A DNA stretch of 64,000 bases from Malaya genurostris. Its lineage: Eukaryota > Arthropoda > Insecta > Diptera > Culicidae. The notes beneath the pieces are model-generated. The model was not told where the DNA came from and did not search any database. It was given only the letters and a program-made list of their open reading frames with translations. The stretch lies in the NCBI RefSeq assembly GCF_030247185.1, contig NC_080570.1, positions 74,621,514 to 74,685,513 of the forward strand. The letters are read 5' to 3'. Below, in pieces: positions 1-12,490 of this stretch (its first letter is position 1; each line of letters begins with the position of its first letter). The translations under genes and the position numbers were made by a program.

Positions 1-2040
1 CTCTCTCAATTCCCTTTGTGTCTGTGTGCTTAGGAACCTTTTTGAGTCGATTTTATTTCTCTTCTGTCCTCTCTTTTTTTCGAACGCTAGCAGGAAATTA
101 AAGCGAATGAAATGGCGAACGCATTGAAACTGCCTGTTTTATAAAAATAAAACTTAATTTTGTCGAGGCAACATATATGTTTCTATGTACTAAACGTATC
201 TATTAGTTGTTATCTAGACTTCATCACGATATATTTATGTTTTAACCCTTGAAATCCGAGATATTCGATGAAAAAGTAGAGGTACACCATTCTAAGCGTT
301 GCTGTTTCCAACAGTTCTCCAGTCCGAGAAAAATTAAACTCGAGCGGTAAACTAAATGAATCATTCTGAAAAAATCGCAGAATATTCTCAACTAACTCCA
401 ACTTACTATTCGATGCTTTTTGATTTATTCAAATAAAATCATTTTCTCTCTTCCTAGTGTAATTAAACGATGTGAGCTTGTTTTCTCGCTTCGGAGGGGA
501 TATAAACCGTTATAGCGCTGAACAAGAAAAAAAGTTTAATTCTAACTAGTGGTTTTAGTGTATGAAGAATGATTTCAGTATACGAATGAATGGTTTCAGT
601 ATATGAATGAAGGAGCTAAGATTTATAGTTGTAGGGTAATGAACTCTTTCTTGACAAAGCTTTGCGTTGACATACCTTATATATGAATTTTCGTTTGTAA
701 GTTTACTAATTGTTTACCTTAGCCAGTTCGAAATAAATGTTTTGTGTACTGATTAAGCTAACGTCACTACAGGACGAATATCGAGTTATAAATGTAAAAC
801 TAATTTCGATCACGCTTCGGAAGCCATATGTAAATGATCTGTTTTTTCCCAGAGGTAAACAGAACCATGAACAAAAATACTGCATGTAATATTCTCAGAA
901 GAACTTGACGAATGAACCATTATCAACTGTCACTGCAATCCAGGGAAGCGTAATCAGCGAACAGGACGACAGACACAAACAGTTTTCCGAACCAACCACG
1001 TATGTATCGCTTCCACGAATGTAACATCAACGACGTCTGCGATGAGAAAACCAATACGCAAGGCATAGATTGGATTTTTTGGAAACTAATTAAAACGCAA
1101 ACGACATCTGTTAATTAAACGCTAATTAGTACACACGTTTGAGTGTGCCCGAAACGGTCTCGTATTTCTGGTTTGCGACCGTGGCAGCAACACGATTTTT
1201 CGGGAGCCGGTTTCCAAAATAGACGACGTGTGTTGTGTTTTAAGCCTTGGTGATGTTGCCTGCATTCCGGCATGATGTGTAACAGACCCTTTTGTTTTCT
1301 GTTGGTATTCATGTGGTTGCAAGGCAGCGAATGAAACGGCATGTAAATAGAGCACAAATTTGTAACCGATTAGACGTTTGATGCCTATCGTAAAGTTGAA
1401 CTGAAGTTTAGATCTTGAAATCTGATATGCTGTTTCAGATTCGATTGGGTGTTATTTCCTTATGGTATCGAATAATGCTTCCCCGATTTAGCTTGTCAAG
1501 AAAAATAAAATAAAGCTATTAGGATATTACCTTATTAGTTTTATTTTCTCGCGAAGGTAATGGAACTAGAATGGAAGTTTGGGTAACTGAATGCAAAAGT
1601 CGCAAGAGTGCAAATTAATTTGGAAGCCCCGTTTTAATGTTTTTGATGGCAAACACAGGATAAAAACATTTGTTCCGGATGAAGCAATTTTTCTATATGG
1701 TGTTTGAAATTCAAACCATTATTTATTGGTTCATGATTTAAGCGGCTTTTACACCAGAAGCCTGATTTTTACCCTGAATTTTTTCATCTGGTTCTTGTAC
1801 TCAAAAATACTTTAACGGGTTTGGTAAGCTAAGTTGAAAAATATTGAAATAATTTCTGCTTTATGTTTTAATCACGATCACAATTCAGAGAAAGTATAGA
1901 ATCTTTATGTTGTTTTCGCTTAATGCCATCCCTAACCCAGTTTTCACCCTAACTTATGTCAAACCGTTTGTTTGAAGCTAGTTTCGAACCTAGTTTCAAC
2001 GTTGTAGAACTGAAAATCGAGTCAGTTTCGAACCTGGTTT
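1..2040. other. AT-rich DNA, no gene recognised
   Basis: Short open frames in this stretch have no recognisable domain, mostly lack an ATG, and overlap each other on both strands. I see no repeat that recurs elsewhere in the window. It could be intergenic or intronic. Confidence 0.5.
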
Positions 2041-3425
2041 TACCTTTTTTTATAAATATAAAAAATAGGTTTAGAATTCGCTTAAACTTTCGAAAAATTT
2101 TCCGAGGCACTGAGGGCCGAATGTCATATACCAATCGATTCAGTTCGACGAACTAAGCAAATGTCCGTGTGTGTGTATGTGTGTTGTCAACAAAGAGGTC
2201 GAGATCTCAGAGATGACTGGACCGATTTTGATCAAACTAGTCGCAAATGAAAGGTCTCTCCGTCACCCAGAACGCTATTGAATGGTTTTGAGATCGGATG
2301 TTTATTTTTTGAGTTTACATAATCGTTCGAATATGACATATTGGAAAGATGCTGGAAGAACATAACACCCATATACCATTTGAATCAGTTCGTCGATATC
2401 AGCAAATGCGTATTAGACACATAATTTCACTCAATTTTTTACCTTATTTTCGAAGATGACTCAACCGTTTTCTATAAAATCAGATTCATATGAAAAGTCG
2501 TATGCTCCCAAACAAGGTTCCTGAATTATGTTTGGATTCGACTTTTGATTCCGGAGCTACAGGATGATATGTGAAACGAAATTAAAATTGTGTAACTCAT
2601 TTTACTCGTAGATGGCTGAACCGATCTAAGATTCAAATAAAATCTAAAAATCATCTAAGATTTGCTGATTTGAATAGTCGACAACCAAATAAACATATTT
2701 TAGTTTTAGTGGTATTCAGTTTTCGATTCGGAAGGCACCCAACAATTTAACTCGTACTACGATTTCTCAAAGATGTCTACACTGATTTTTAAACATTTTG
2801 AAACAAATGTAAAACTACTCAGGTGAATTTGTCTGACTTCGGTTACACAGATTTTTGAATTCCGGCTCCAGTATCGAATCGTTTCTCAAAGCTCAATCGT
2901 TTTCTCAAATAAAGCCAAATCGTATTTCAGAAGAAAAAAAATTCAAATTAAAATAAACTTATAGTCCCACACAAAATCAATTAATTTTATCCAATGCTGA
3001 CTTCCGATTCTGGAATTACAGGAGGATGAATTTATCAAATTCAAACAGATATAGAAGATGACAATCCCGAAAAGCTTGAAAGTTGGACTCAAAACTATTG
3101 CAATTAATTCGTCATATGGCCGTACGAATCAGTTTGGGTTATGCTGGTTCCTGAATACCGGCTCTGGAAGTACCTTAAATTACCGTAAATTCTAAAGTGG
3201 AACTTACTTCGACATATCATGGAATGTTTAATCGATTGTCCCCTTTTTAGATAGAGTAATGAGTGATTAAAATGTCAAATTGCAGCTTAACACGACGGTC
3301 ATTAAAATAATGTCATGAAAACCGAAGAATATTTATGAAAAAACACATGCGGATTGATAAAAAAAGGTATCATCTCATTGCTAGGTGGATTAAGCACGTT
3401 TTTATATCAAATTCCCGTTGCTAAG
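2041..3425 (+). repeat. Dispersed modular repeat (GGCTGAACC family), long copy 1
   Basis: This is one of three long copies; the others start near 18575 and 54140. It opens with a T-rich stretch and an AAAAATAGG motif. A segment with CATATACCAATCGATTCAG and GTGTGTGTATGTG follows. Then come degenerate modules, each carrying a variant of GATGGCTGAACCGAT, AAATGAAAGGT and GACTTCCGGTTCCGG...CTACAGG. It closes near TGCTAGGTGGATTAA. No protein is encoded. The strong cross-similarity is direct observation; the family name is only a label, because I cannot assign it to a transposon class. Confidence 0.75.
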
Positions 3426-3531
3426 TTCGAAACGAACACAGTTTCGTGAAAAATGTTTGTTTGATGAAACTACCCTGGGTCAGATTCAGTTTTTTCAAAC
3501 AAAAACGACCGTTTAGTTTTATCGGAGGGCC

Positions 3532-3678
3532 ACGCCCCACCAATATGTCAGTAGAATCGTAGCACCAGCCATGCAATGGTTGTGTACACTCTGAATCGGC
3601 TGCAAAGTCTGTTGAAACAGAAGGTCAAATTCCGCTACAGGAATGTAATACAAAGGAAAAAAAACGCCCCACCAATAT
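3532..3678 (+). mobile_element. 5'-truncated SINE with 15 bp target-site duplication
   Basis: The insert is 3547-3663. It matches the 3' body of the tRNA-derived SINE at 39.2 kb, sharing GAATCGGCTGC and TCTGTTGAAACAGAA, and ends in an A-rich tail. It is flanked by a perfect direct repeat, ACGCCCCACCAATAT, at 3532-3546 and 3664-3678. That is the signature of target-primed insertion. The tRNA head is missing, so this copy is truncated and cannot be transcribed from its own promoter. Confidence 0.8.
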
Positions 3679-3879
3679 TTTGGCTACTGGAATATTTTGT
3701 ATAATAAAATTTTGTATATTCTATAATTTCTGTTTCTATGTCATCATGTGCAGATACGTCATGCAGTATATGCTACGTTCACTACAAGTTCGAATTTGTT
3801 TTTATTCATTAATTCATGATAATAAGTTATTTTGACCCCCCTCCCCCAATATTTTTTGGAACTTGCCACCCCTGCACCT

Positions 3880-4690
3880 GACCACAAGCTCACGAAAATT
3901 TCAGATGCAGATTTTTATAGTCGATGAGAAAATATACTTATTTCAGTTTAACCGGTACTCTGTTTTAGATACCTGACGGTACCCGAAAAATTTTATTTTG
4001 AGCGCACTACGATTTCTAAAAGAAGGCTACACTGATTTTCGAAAATTTCGAATCAAATGAAATGGTTTACAATCCCTTAGATGAATTCAACTGGCTTCGG
4101 CAACACCGAGAATTCCGGTTTCGAACGTATCAGGAATAGAGGAGCTCAATAGAGGCCAAACCGAAACGTTAAAAGACTTATGATCTCATACAAAGTTGAT
4201 GAATTTAATTCGATTCCGACATTCGATTCTGGAATTACAGGGTGGTAAGTTTTAAAATTTAAACCGTCATAGACAATTTCGATACCGGAATATCTTCAAA
4301 GTGGGGCTTAAAACTATTCAATTTATTCGTTATGTCAATTCATGACCATACGAACCGTTCTGGGGTTTGCTTGTCTCTGAATATCAGTTCCGGAAGTACC
4401 GCAAATAATGATCAAAAACTCTAAAGTGGAACTCACCTCGACATCTTATGGAGTGCCTAATCAATTGTTACACGTTGAAGTTCTAAGGATTAATTTTATG
4501 GTTACATACAATCTTTTTTTCGATCCACTTTGCAGTTCCAAAACTACAGGGTTGATTGAAATTTCATGCTATCATTTAAAACAACGATCATCAAAAAAAG
4601 TTCATGAAACCTAAAACCACCAAAGACTTTCCTTGCAAAAAACACATGCGGACTGATAAAAAGCTATCATCACACTGTTAGATGGAATAA
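3880..4690 (+). repeat. Modular repeat, 5'-truncated copy
   Basis: It matches the second half of the copy at 2041-3425, sharing the CACTACGATTTCTAAA region, the GATTCTGGAATTACAGG region and the AAAACACATGCGGA stretch. It ends with CACACTGTTAGATGGA, the same terminal hairpin-like motif as the other copies. No coding potential. Confidence 0.7.
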
Positions 4691-4694
4691 TCAT

Positions 4695-4850
4695 GTTTTG
4701 TCTTTCTCATATAGAAAAGTTATGCAATTACTGTGAAAACCGACTGCTGAACCGAGGCCCGGAAGGCCGAGTGTCATATAGCATTCGACTCAGTTCGTCG
4801 AGTACGCAAAATGTGTGCGTGTGTATGCTTAATGTGATTTAGAGACAGGA
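4695..4850 (+). repeat. Modular repeat, head fragment
   Basis: It begins with TCTTTCTCATATAGAAAAG followed by GCAATTACTGTGAAAACCGA and CATTCGACTCAGTTCGTCGA. These are the head motifs also seen at 22.57 kb and, inverted, at 8.5 kb. It abuts the tail of the preceding copy, so one copy ends where another begins. Confidence 0.65.
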
Positions 4851-7094
4851 TACTGGTGACATCGTTCTAAAGATATTTCATATTTTTTTCTTTTTATCAG
4901 TGCCTTATTGTATTTATTCCCATTAAATCAATTAATCAGTCTATTTCCTTTTGTACGATTATCAAGGATTGTTTTTTTTCGGATTTGAAGTTGTTATGGT
5001 TTTCTATTGAAAAACAGAAGTCGTTTCATGTATCGTATTTTTGTAGGAAGCTCATAGTAATACAAAACACGAAAAAATTCCAACGTATTCTCGGTAACCG
5101 GCTACCCAGAGCAATAAACATATGATGATATGTGTTTCGGAAATTTACTAACAAACAACCCCTTCCTGTGATGCATGTAAGAAAAGATTCCTTGATTTCT
5201 AGTAGCAGTAGCATCGCACGAGCGGTCTTTAATGGTAATGCTGATGCTAATGCTAATACTGGCTATTTGGAAATATATTTCCATAGTTGAAAACCAATAC
5301 AAAAGTACCGATCATTTATTCATTTAATCCGAATTCGTCCCCAAAAAATGTAATGAAAATGCTAGATACTGCTTTTATAATTTGTATCAATTTGATACAG
5401 AGGAACCAAAGTGTGACATTTTTTAAGCGGCTTCTGATGGCTTCACAGGATTCTGCAGAAAAGTTTTTTTCGTTGATTTGGCGAAAATACCAATACCAAT
5501 CTATATCTCATAGCTCATTTTGGAACTTAGTTTCGTATTTCGTTTCACTCTCAGCCCCCACAAAGCGGACTGTTCGACTTCTTTACATTTGCATTAACCT
5601 AATTAAAGAAATCACCGTTAAATCCACACTCGTAATGGTTTGCTACCGTTTGCCCATAATGGCGTCTCCCCTTATTATGCGACACAATGAATCCTATCAA
5701 TCATTGATTATGTCGTGATACTTTGACAAAAATCTCACCACATAAAATAAATCATAAAATAACCCTCACCAGTCACAGTTCCTTATGTGCCACTATAATT
5801 CATTCCGAATCACCATCAAATTAATATCTTTTTGACTGGCGGCGCTTTCTTTAACCCTTTCATAGTTCTCTGTCTGCATGTTAATCCATGATAATGCGAT
5901 CATCTGGCCTTGAAAACACAGAAAGCATGTCGTAGAAATTTACTGCCAACCATAAGTTGCAACGGTTGAAAAATAGCTGCGCTTATTGACAGCGAAGGTA
6001 TTTAAATCATCGTGTTGATAGGGCAGTAAATTACAATTTAGGCAACCATTTACCAGCACGTGCTGTCCAAAGCTCCCGAGCTGAATAATAAATTGAACAG
6101 TAACTTTATAGACTAGTATGATGTTAAATGAATAATAAAAAAATTCGTATGAAGTGTCTTTTCCACGTAATGGAATTTTTTTTCGTAACGCGCTCATAAA
6201 TTTTATTTTACTAACCTCAAACAATACCAAAATCAAACGGTTTCTGATATTTTTCGTATGTTTCAGTTTTATTGCCTCCTTCATATTTTGATATCATTAC
6301 ACATTTGTGACTTATGCTGAATTTTTAATAAGACCAATAAGTAAAATTTTTCATATCTTGTGACTAGGAAAACTTCGCAACCGATTGTTATGTAATCCAT
6401 GACGGGGCATCATTTTAAAATTCTAGCAGCATGTCAGCAGTAAATAGTTTATTTTTTTATCACTCAGATGACTTTCTCATCCACTTTTATGCAAATAGTT
6501 TATGAACGAAGCCACGATATGTGTCAACACCAAGCCGCGAATGACCGAGTGTTGTAATAAAAAACTACGGATTGGTGGCTTCATATATTATTTAAATGCC
6601 AGTTTTTGAGGAATAGATTCGATTTTACATAGTTTTAGTAGTCCTTTAATTGTTTGACTATTTGGGAGAAGTTTATAATATATGATACATGTGTGATCAT
6701 ACTATATGAAGATAATGTGATATTCGATTTGGCGTCAAACTGTCCTGCTCTATGCGAAGAAACCTCTTCTTACACTATACATAGATTAATGGAAGGGTAT
6801 GTCATTGAGTTATCTGAATATCATTTTGTTTCATTGATCTATTTTTGCAGATATTTCAAAATTTTGACGTGAAACTCTGAATGATTAGTAACTTCGCATC
6901 TTTGGTCTACTCTGTTTGTCTCATGAAATGATTCAAACAGCGTTACAATTACTTAGAAAGAGAAATTTGCAGAAATGATTTCATGAAATGTTTAGCTTTT
7001 CATGAATTTATAACACTTCTTTAATTTATGATCAATATCGCGATAACCTTCGCCACAAGCACAATGATTAGTTTCGAAAAGTTCAATTCGGAGG
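4851..7094. other. AT-rich DNA, no gene recognised
   Basis: Several short open frames exist here, the longest of about 140 codons near 5.3-5.7 kb starting at a TTG. None shows a domain, repeat or compositional bias expected of coding DNA. No copy of another repeat in this window is visible. Confidence 0.45.
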
Positions 7095-8055
7095 AGATGT
7101 GCATCTTACGTGTAGTGATTGGACATGAGTCTGGACATCACACGAATGAAATCCCTACTCACATCCAGTCCCCTGAACCATGCCTTTGTCGATATTTTAG
7201 GAATAATTGAGTGCATCCACCGACCCAGATCATATTTACCCCAGCTGGCAAGTGTTCTTTGGCGAGACGCGTTATAGAATTCGTTGAAAGTTGAAATCGG
7301 TATCTCATAAATTTTACCCTCAATAGCACCACGTTTGGCTAAAATGTCGGCTCTTTTATTACCTGGTATGGAGCAATGAGCCGGGACCCAAACTATCCTT
7401 TCGAAATTATTAATAACCAGGGGATTCAGTACCTTACATCTTATTAGCAGTCGCGATGATAGCTCCCGAAAACGATCTTTCAATGGAAGAACTACCGCCA
7501 GAATGGGGATGGCTGGGTGTACATGGTGTTACTAGACAGCTGTCAATGTCATCCACGTAAAAATTATAGAGGAGCGGACTGAAGCATGAGCCTTACGGGA
7601 TACCCATGTTGCTAATTCTGAATGTAGCCAAATCGCCATGTGAAAAATACATGCATTTCTCTGACAAAAGGTTGTGCAAATAATTATTTATAATCGCTGT
7701 AAGTCTATGTTGATGGAGCTTGTCTGAAAGAACATCAATGGAAACTGAATCAAATGCTCCTTTAATGTCTAAAAATACAGATGAGCGAAGGCAATTTGGA
7801 TGTCAGACGAAAGTAATGCAAGGCAATCATTCGTCCCTTTATTTAACTTTTTCGAACAATTTTCTGATGCGGGACAACATCGCAATGGGTCTATATGGGT
7901 TGTAATTGGAAGCTGGTTTCCCCGGCTTTTGAATGGCGATAACATTCACTTGCCTCCAGTCAGGTGGAACAATATTTTGCTCAAGAAGCTTGTTGAACAA
8001 TTCCAACAAACGTCTTTTTGCAAGGTCGGGCAGACCGTGAGACCTTTTATTTGAA
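7095..8055 (-). pseudogene. Decayed I-type retrotransposon ORF2 fragment
   Basis: On the minus strand this matches ORF2 of the complete I-type element at 56.9-62.9 kb. Reading from 8055 down, it starts in the reverse transcriptase (KRRLLELFNK, then RPIAMLS). It continues through the palm region near 7.6-7.8 kb. It then skips most of the thumb and linker and resumes in RNase H (VPAHCSIPGNKRAD) and the C-terminal domain up to 7106. Frameshifts and at least two internal deletions break the frame. No TSD was found. It is an old, dead copy. Confidence 0.85.
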
Positions 8056-8500
8056 TCTAAGTTTGTGAACATTGGTCAAACCATCGCTGAGAAAAGTGAG
8101 TGAGATCCATTTTTTAATATATGACCACTATTTCCGGTGCTTCTAGAACCGGATACCGAGAACCAGGATTGCCGGAACCGGTTTGTTTAGTTGCCTACTG
8201 ATAATGGCTATCGATTTGTGTAGTTTTGAGACCAGTTGAGAAAATTTCTTACGAATTTTGTTTCGTTTTACTTATTTTGTGTTTACGTGTTTTGTTTTGA
8301 ATCTAAGTTTGGCAAAATCGGTTAAGCCATCTTCGAGAAAAATTAGTGAGATTATTTGACACATGCACACAGACATAACTCAGCTCGATGAACTGAGTCG
8401 AATGGTATATGACACTTGGCCCACCGGGCCAATTTTTTACTAGTCGGTTTTTCAAGTGATTGCATAACCTTTCTATAAAAGAAAGGCAAAAAGGTTTATT
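8045..8500 (-). repeat. Modular repeat head, inverted
   Basis: Read on the minus strand it begins TTTCTTTTATAGAAAGGTTA and continues GCAATCACTTGAAAAACCGA, GTCATATACCATTCGACTCA and two modules with the GATGGCTTAACCGATTTT motif. This is the head of the same dispersed family. It abuts the I-type fragment ending at about 8055. Confidence 0.7.
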
Positions 8501-8974
8501 TTCAGTAGCGAAACCGTTATAAATACGTAAGCGTGTATGTAAATCGTTACTGCGAGTTGATATAGCAATAACATAGATATTATACGATTATAACATACAA
8601 TTTTTGTATTGATTCAGATAGCTATCGGTAGGTTTTTCCAAAGTAATGATAACGAAAATGCAACCAAAATAACTGTTGTTGACTTGAATATATGGCGATC
8701 ACAATATGGAGTCGCAAGAAGTGTATGAAACATAAATAAAAACAGGATATTACTTTTTTCAAAACTACTCTTTGGCAAAAATAAGAAAAGGCAGAATTGT
8801 CATTGTCACTGTCATAAATATGAAGAATATTCGTTGTTTATTTTTTATATCTTTATAAACAGATTTTGATTGAATGCGCATAAAAACAGTTAATTAAAAT
8901 TGAATTCCCCTCGACAGTTTTAAAATCGCAATTAGCGGCTGCACTGCTAATGAAATTAACATTCATAGGTATAT
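8501..8974. other. AT-rich DNA, nothing recognised
   Basis: No repeat, RNA gene or coding frame was recognised between the inverted modular repeat and the next I-type fragment. Confidence 0.4.
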
Positions 8975-10150
8975 ACGGCTGGATGAAATACCAAAGTAAT
9001 ATCTTCAGTACCGTAAACTCAGGGTTGGCGGTTCAATGAACAAGCCCAACTAACAGAAGACCTCTCAACCCTTGGTCATACAAAGAGCGCTCAGATACTA
9101 AACATGGGAAAAAAAATGCTTGCAAGACGTTTCTAAAATGGGGAGAAGGGACTCCTCAGAGTTATGAAAAATTCAAGGCCAAATACACCCAAATATCCGT
9201 TTAAAAAGTGTACGTTACCTCCTTTTACATAACTCTTTTAACGAAATAAATCCCAAATAACGTTATCCATGTTGTTCCGAAATCCATGATGGCGACTTCC
9301 AGTTTATGGATATTCCTTGAACACCCTTACAACGGAACGGGTTTGAAGAGCAGATACTGGAAAACGTCACTTATACAATTTTATCTCCAGAACCAAAAGT
9401 CACAGCCCACTGATCTTTGAACTTGATCAATGGCCCGATAGTAGCTTTCAAATGAGCCCAAGTTTGTTAAAATCGGTTCAGCCATCTCTGAGAAAATTGA
9501 GCGCGTATAAATATCTTCTAAAAGTGCACCCACAGACATTTTCCGATCTCGTTGAACTGAGTCGAATGGTATATAACACTATTAAATATCGTTTTTCGTA
9601 ACCTACACATCAAATCCGTTCCGAAAATTTCCATGCTATTAAGTTTTACAACATTCACTACACAAACTTGTTTTTACGAAATAAATTCTATACAACGTAA
9701 ACTTTTTCTACGAACTTACTCGATTTACGAACCATCGTTTAATACGTGAATGGAAGGGTAGCTATTGGAGGTAATTTGTCGATGTTTTGTCAAGAGAAAC
9801 CTCAATAAGTACTCTTTGGAACACGAATCTTAATGTGGGAAATGAGAGTGAGGAATACTCGAACTATTTGACTTTGCTAGGAAAGTTTGCCCAGATTCTG
9901 TACCTAAGCTGAGCATTATTGGGTAGTCTTCTCCAAATAATGGTTCCATTGATAGCACCTTTTCAAAGATGGAATTTTCTATAGTACTCTTGTCTTGTGA
10001 CAATAATGCTCCTGAGTTGGACAGAATTAAATTAAACTGGGTGAAGAATCTGCCTGACCTCGCAAAAAGACGCTTGTTGGAATTATTCAACAATTCTGTA
10101 AGCAAGTGAAAGTTGTCGCCATTCAAAAGCCTGGATAACCAGCTTCCAGA
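8975..10150 (+). pseudogene. Decayed I-type ORF2 fragment with nested insertion
   Basis: The plus strand matches complete-element positions of about 59.59-59.87 kb (GACGTTTCTAAAA, GGGACTCCTCAGA). The match stops near 9190, resumes near 9750 (TAGCTATTGGAG) and runs to about 10150 (60.3 kb of the complete element), covering the linker and the start of the reverse transcriptase. The 9190-9750 stretch is therefore inserted or replaced DNA. A short run at 9015-9040 (GGGTTGGCGGTTCAATG) equals the head of the SINE at 39.4 kb. Numerous frameshifts; no function expected. Confidence 0.8.
9400..9595 (-). repeat. Modular repeat head fragment, nested
   Basis: The minus strand carries the CATTCGACTCAG head motif and GATGGCTGAACCGATTTT followed by the module body. 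It lies within the roughly 560 bp that interrupt the I-type fragment, so this repeat family inserted, or was carried in, after the I copy had landed. Confidence 0.6.
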
Positions 10151-10409
10151 AATATGGATGCGTTAGCTTTCGTTCTGATGCAACATTTCATTTCTATGGG
10201 GAAGGAGGGGAGGGGGGAGGGAGGGAGTAAACGATGATAAAAATCATCATTTTTGTGAATTTTTTCCAGATTTTTTTTCCATAAATACGTTTATTTCATA
10301 GGCAATATACATAAGTTTTCCTTCGCCGTGGCATCCACAATACATAGTACTTTAAACCCAATACATTTCGAATATCATATTAGTATTTTGGTATTCATTA
10401 GTTAATCTA
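10151..10409. other. Short spacer with G-rich tract
   Basis: Between the I-type fragment and the DD37D transposon. The plus strand at 10198-10225 is almost pure purine with at least four runs of three or more G. This fits the usual G-quadruplex pattern. Otherwise nothing is recognised. Confidence 0.6.
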
Positions 10410-11340
10410 CAGGGTCCGGCACTCGAAGTGTAACCAACTTCAGACCGCTCGCGCAGCTGACGCACGGGCATCAGCTCTCTAGTAATTTGCTAAATGACAG
10501 TTCGGAGTTGTATTGTTTACAAGCGCAAGAAAGCATTTTGCCAAAAGTGAACGCGAAAAAAAAATCTTGACTTGAGAGAGCGAAGGAGTTGCTTCGTTTG
10601 GCCGAAAGCGGTCAATTTCCGAGCATTGTATTTTCTGACGAGAAAATTTTTCCAATTGAGCAATTCGTAAACTCTCAAAACGATAGGGTTTACTTGACCG
10701 ACCGTTCATACGAGAATTTGAGTCATCGATTGGCCACCAGGAGGCAGCACCCGCAACAGATAATGGTTTGGGCCGCTGTAACCGCAGATGGGCGCTCTCC
10801 AATCGTTTTCATCGAGCCTGGCGTCAAGGTAAATGCGACATATTATCGGGAAAGTATTCTGGAGGTTGCTTTGAAGCCGTGGGCAGACAAACATTTCGGT
10901 GGCAGACCATGGACGTTTCAGCAGGACTCGGCACCGTCTCACAAAGCTCGAGTGAACCAAGAATGGCTGAAAAACAACGTTCCGAACTTCATCACGTCCA
11001 CACAATGGCTCTCGAATTCACCAGATGCGAATCCAATGGATTATTCTCTTTGGGCCATTTTGGAGAGCAAAGTCCGAACTAAAAGATACACCAGTCTCGA
11101 GGCGCTGAAAAAAGTTATTGTCTGCGAGTGGGCCTAAATACCTGCAAGTCACATTCGGCAACTTGCGATTCATTTTTTTACCGTCTCAAGGCAAAAGGTG
11201 GTCATATCGAGCAAAAGTGAATTGATTCTGAATTTTGTATTATTTTTACACATTTTGTACTTTGAATTAAGTAAAAGTAATTTTCCAAACTGAATTTATG
11301 TCCTTTTTAATTGGTTACACTTTGAGTGCCGGACCCTGTA
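10408..11340 (+). mobile_element. Tc1/mariner-group (DD37D) transposon, internally deleted
   Basis: The element is 10410-11338 (929 bp) flanked by TA on both sides. Its ends are near-perfect inverted repeats of about 28 bp, beginning CAGGGTCCGGCACTC and containing GTGTAACCAA. It holds a transposase catalytic domain but too little 5' sequence for the usual N-terminal helix-turn-helix domain. It is therefore an internal-deletion derivative. The D-D spacing places it near the maT-like DD37D group (established family knowledge; assignment is inference). Confidence 0.88.
10571..11137 (+). pseudogene. DD37D transposase, N-terminally truncated
   Basis: Encodes the DDE catalytic core of a Tc1/mariner transposase, which cuts and joins transposon ends. 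Counting from the TTG at 10589, catalytic Asp lies in VFSDEK (residue 17), in FQQDSAPSH (113) and in NPMDYSLW (151). That leaves 37 residues between the second and third Asp. The frame opens at 10571 after a stop and has no ATG near its start. The N-terminal DNA-binding domain is missing. A stop after CEWA at 11137 falls where relatives continue, and the remaining C-terminal codons downstream are out of frame. Almost certainly non-functional. Confidence 0.85.
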
Positions 11341-11454
11341 GACACTGTTTTTATCAATCGAGTTGCTATTATAAGTTACATTAAATAAAATACATTTGTT
11401 TTGTACATGATCGTATAGCTATTTCAGGTTTTTTTGTATCAGTTCATCGTTTTT

Positions 11455-12490
11455 ATTCAATATAAGATAGCTGGCTATTGGTTGAACTCATGGAAGAGAA
11501 AACAGTCGAACATAAAATAAAATTTAAATTATAACTCCAATTGACTTAATGAAATGATGAAGATGTTTCATGTAAGGAAGGTCACGTCAAGCAAGAATGT
11601 CGCGAACTGGGACATTGGATAGTCTTCCTTGGGTACGCAAGGAATTTATTAGTTGAGATCTGACATTACGATACTCCACGCCTGTGCAAACGACATGATC
11701 AAAATCGCGGTGATGTGCATCTAACGTGTAGTGATTGGACATGAGTCTGAACATCACACGATTGAGATCACTACTCACATCCAGTCCCCTGAACCATGCC
11801 TTTGTCGATATTTCAGGAATAATTGAGTGCATCCACCGACCCAGATCATCTTTATCCCAAGAAGCTTGCCAGCTGGCAAATGTTCTTTGACGCACTATAG
11901 AATTCGTTGAAAGCTATCGGTCTCTAATAAATTTCACCCTCAATAGCAGCACGTTTGGCTAAAATATCGGCTCATTGCCTGAAATGGAGCAATGAGCCGG
12001 GACCCAAACTATTGTGATTTAATAATTATTATTCAATATGTCGTTCAGGCACTGTTTCATTTTGCCCAAGAAAAACGGTTCATTTTGCCAGAAGCGTTTG
12101 AGCGAATGGCTTGAATTGCACTCAGACTATCTGTGAAAATAAAATAATGGTTTGGAGATAATGTGACGATTACACTCAAACTATAATGAACTGCTGCTAA
12201 CTCTGCTATATAAACAGATGCAGGTTCTTGAAGCCTAAATGAAACCGAAACATTATTGTTGAATATACCAAAACCAGTAGCCTCTTCAATTTGTGATCCG
12301 TCTGTGTAAAATATTATTTCAGAGTCAATATGCCTGACCTTACTTGTAAATATTCTAGGGATTTCCAACGAGCGTAGGTGTTCCGGGATTCCACGTACTT
12401 CGCGCTGCATGGATGTGTCGAAAAATAAAGTTGAGTCAGAGACATTTAGGAGGCTGACACGGATAGGAATTTTTTTTCCAGAATTATCGT
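11455..12490 (-). pseudogene. Decayed I-type ORF2 3' fragment
   Basis: On the minus strand this covers RNase H (FYTDGSQIEEATGFG, IAELAAVHYS, FTDSLSAI), the C-terminal domain and the start of the 3' UTR (complement of CAACCAATAGCTA). A deletion and frameshifts separate the piece at 12057-12497 from that at 11587-11895. Catalytic residues of RNase H are still readable, but the frame is broken. It ends sharply near 12490, where unrelated DNA begins. Confidence 0.85.

Noticed and set aside
5287..5718. 143-codon plus-strand open frame
   Set aside because: Starts at a non-ATG codon, no domain, composition like the AT-rich background.
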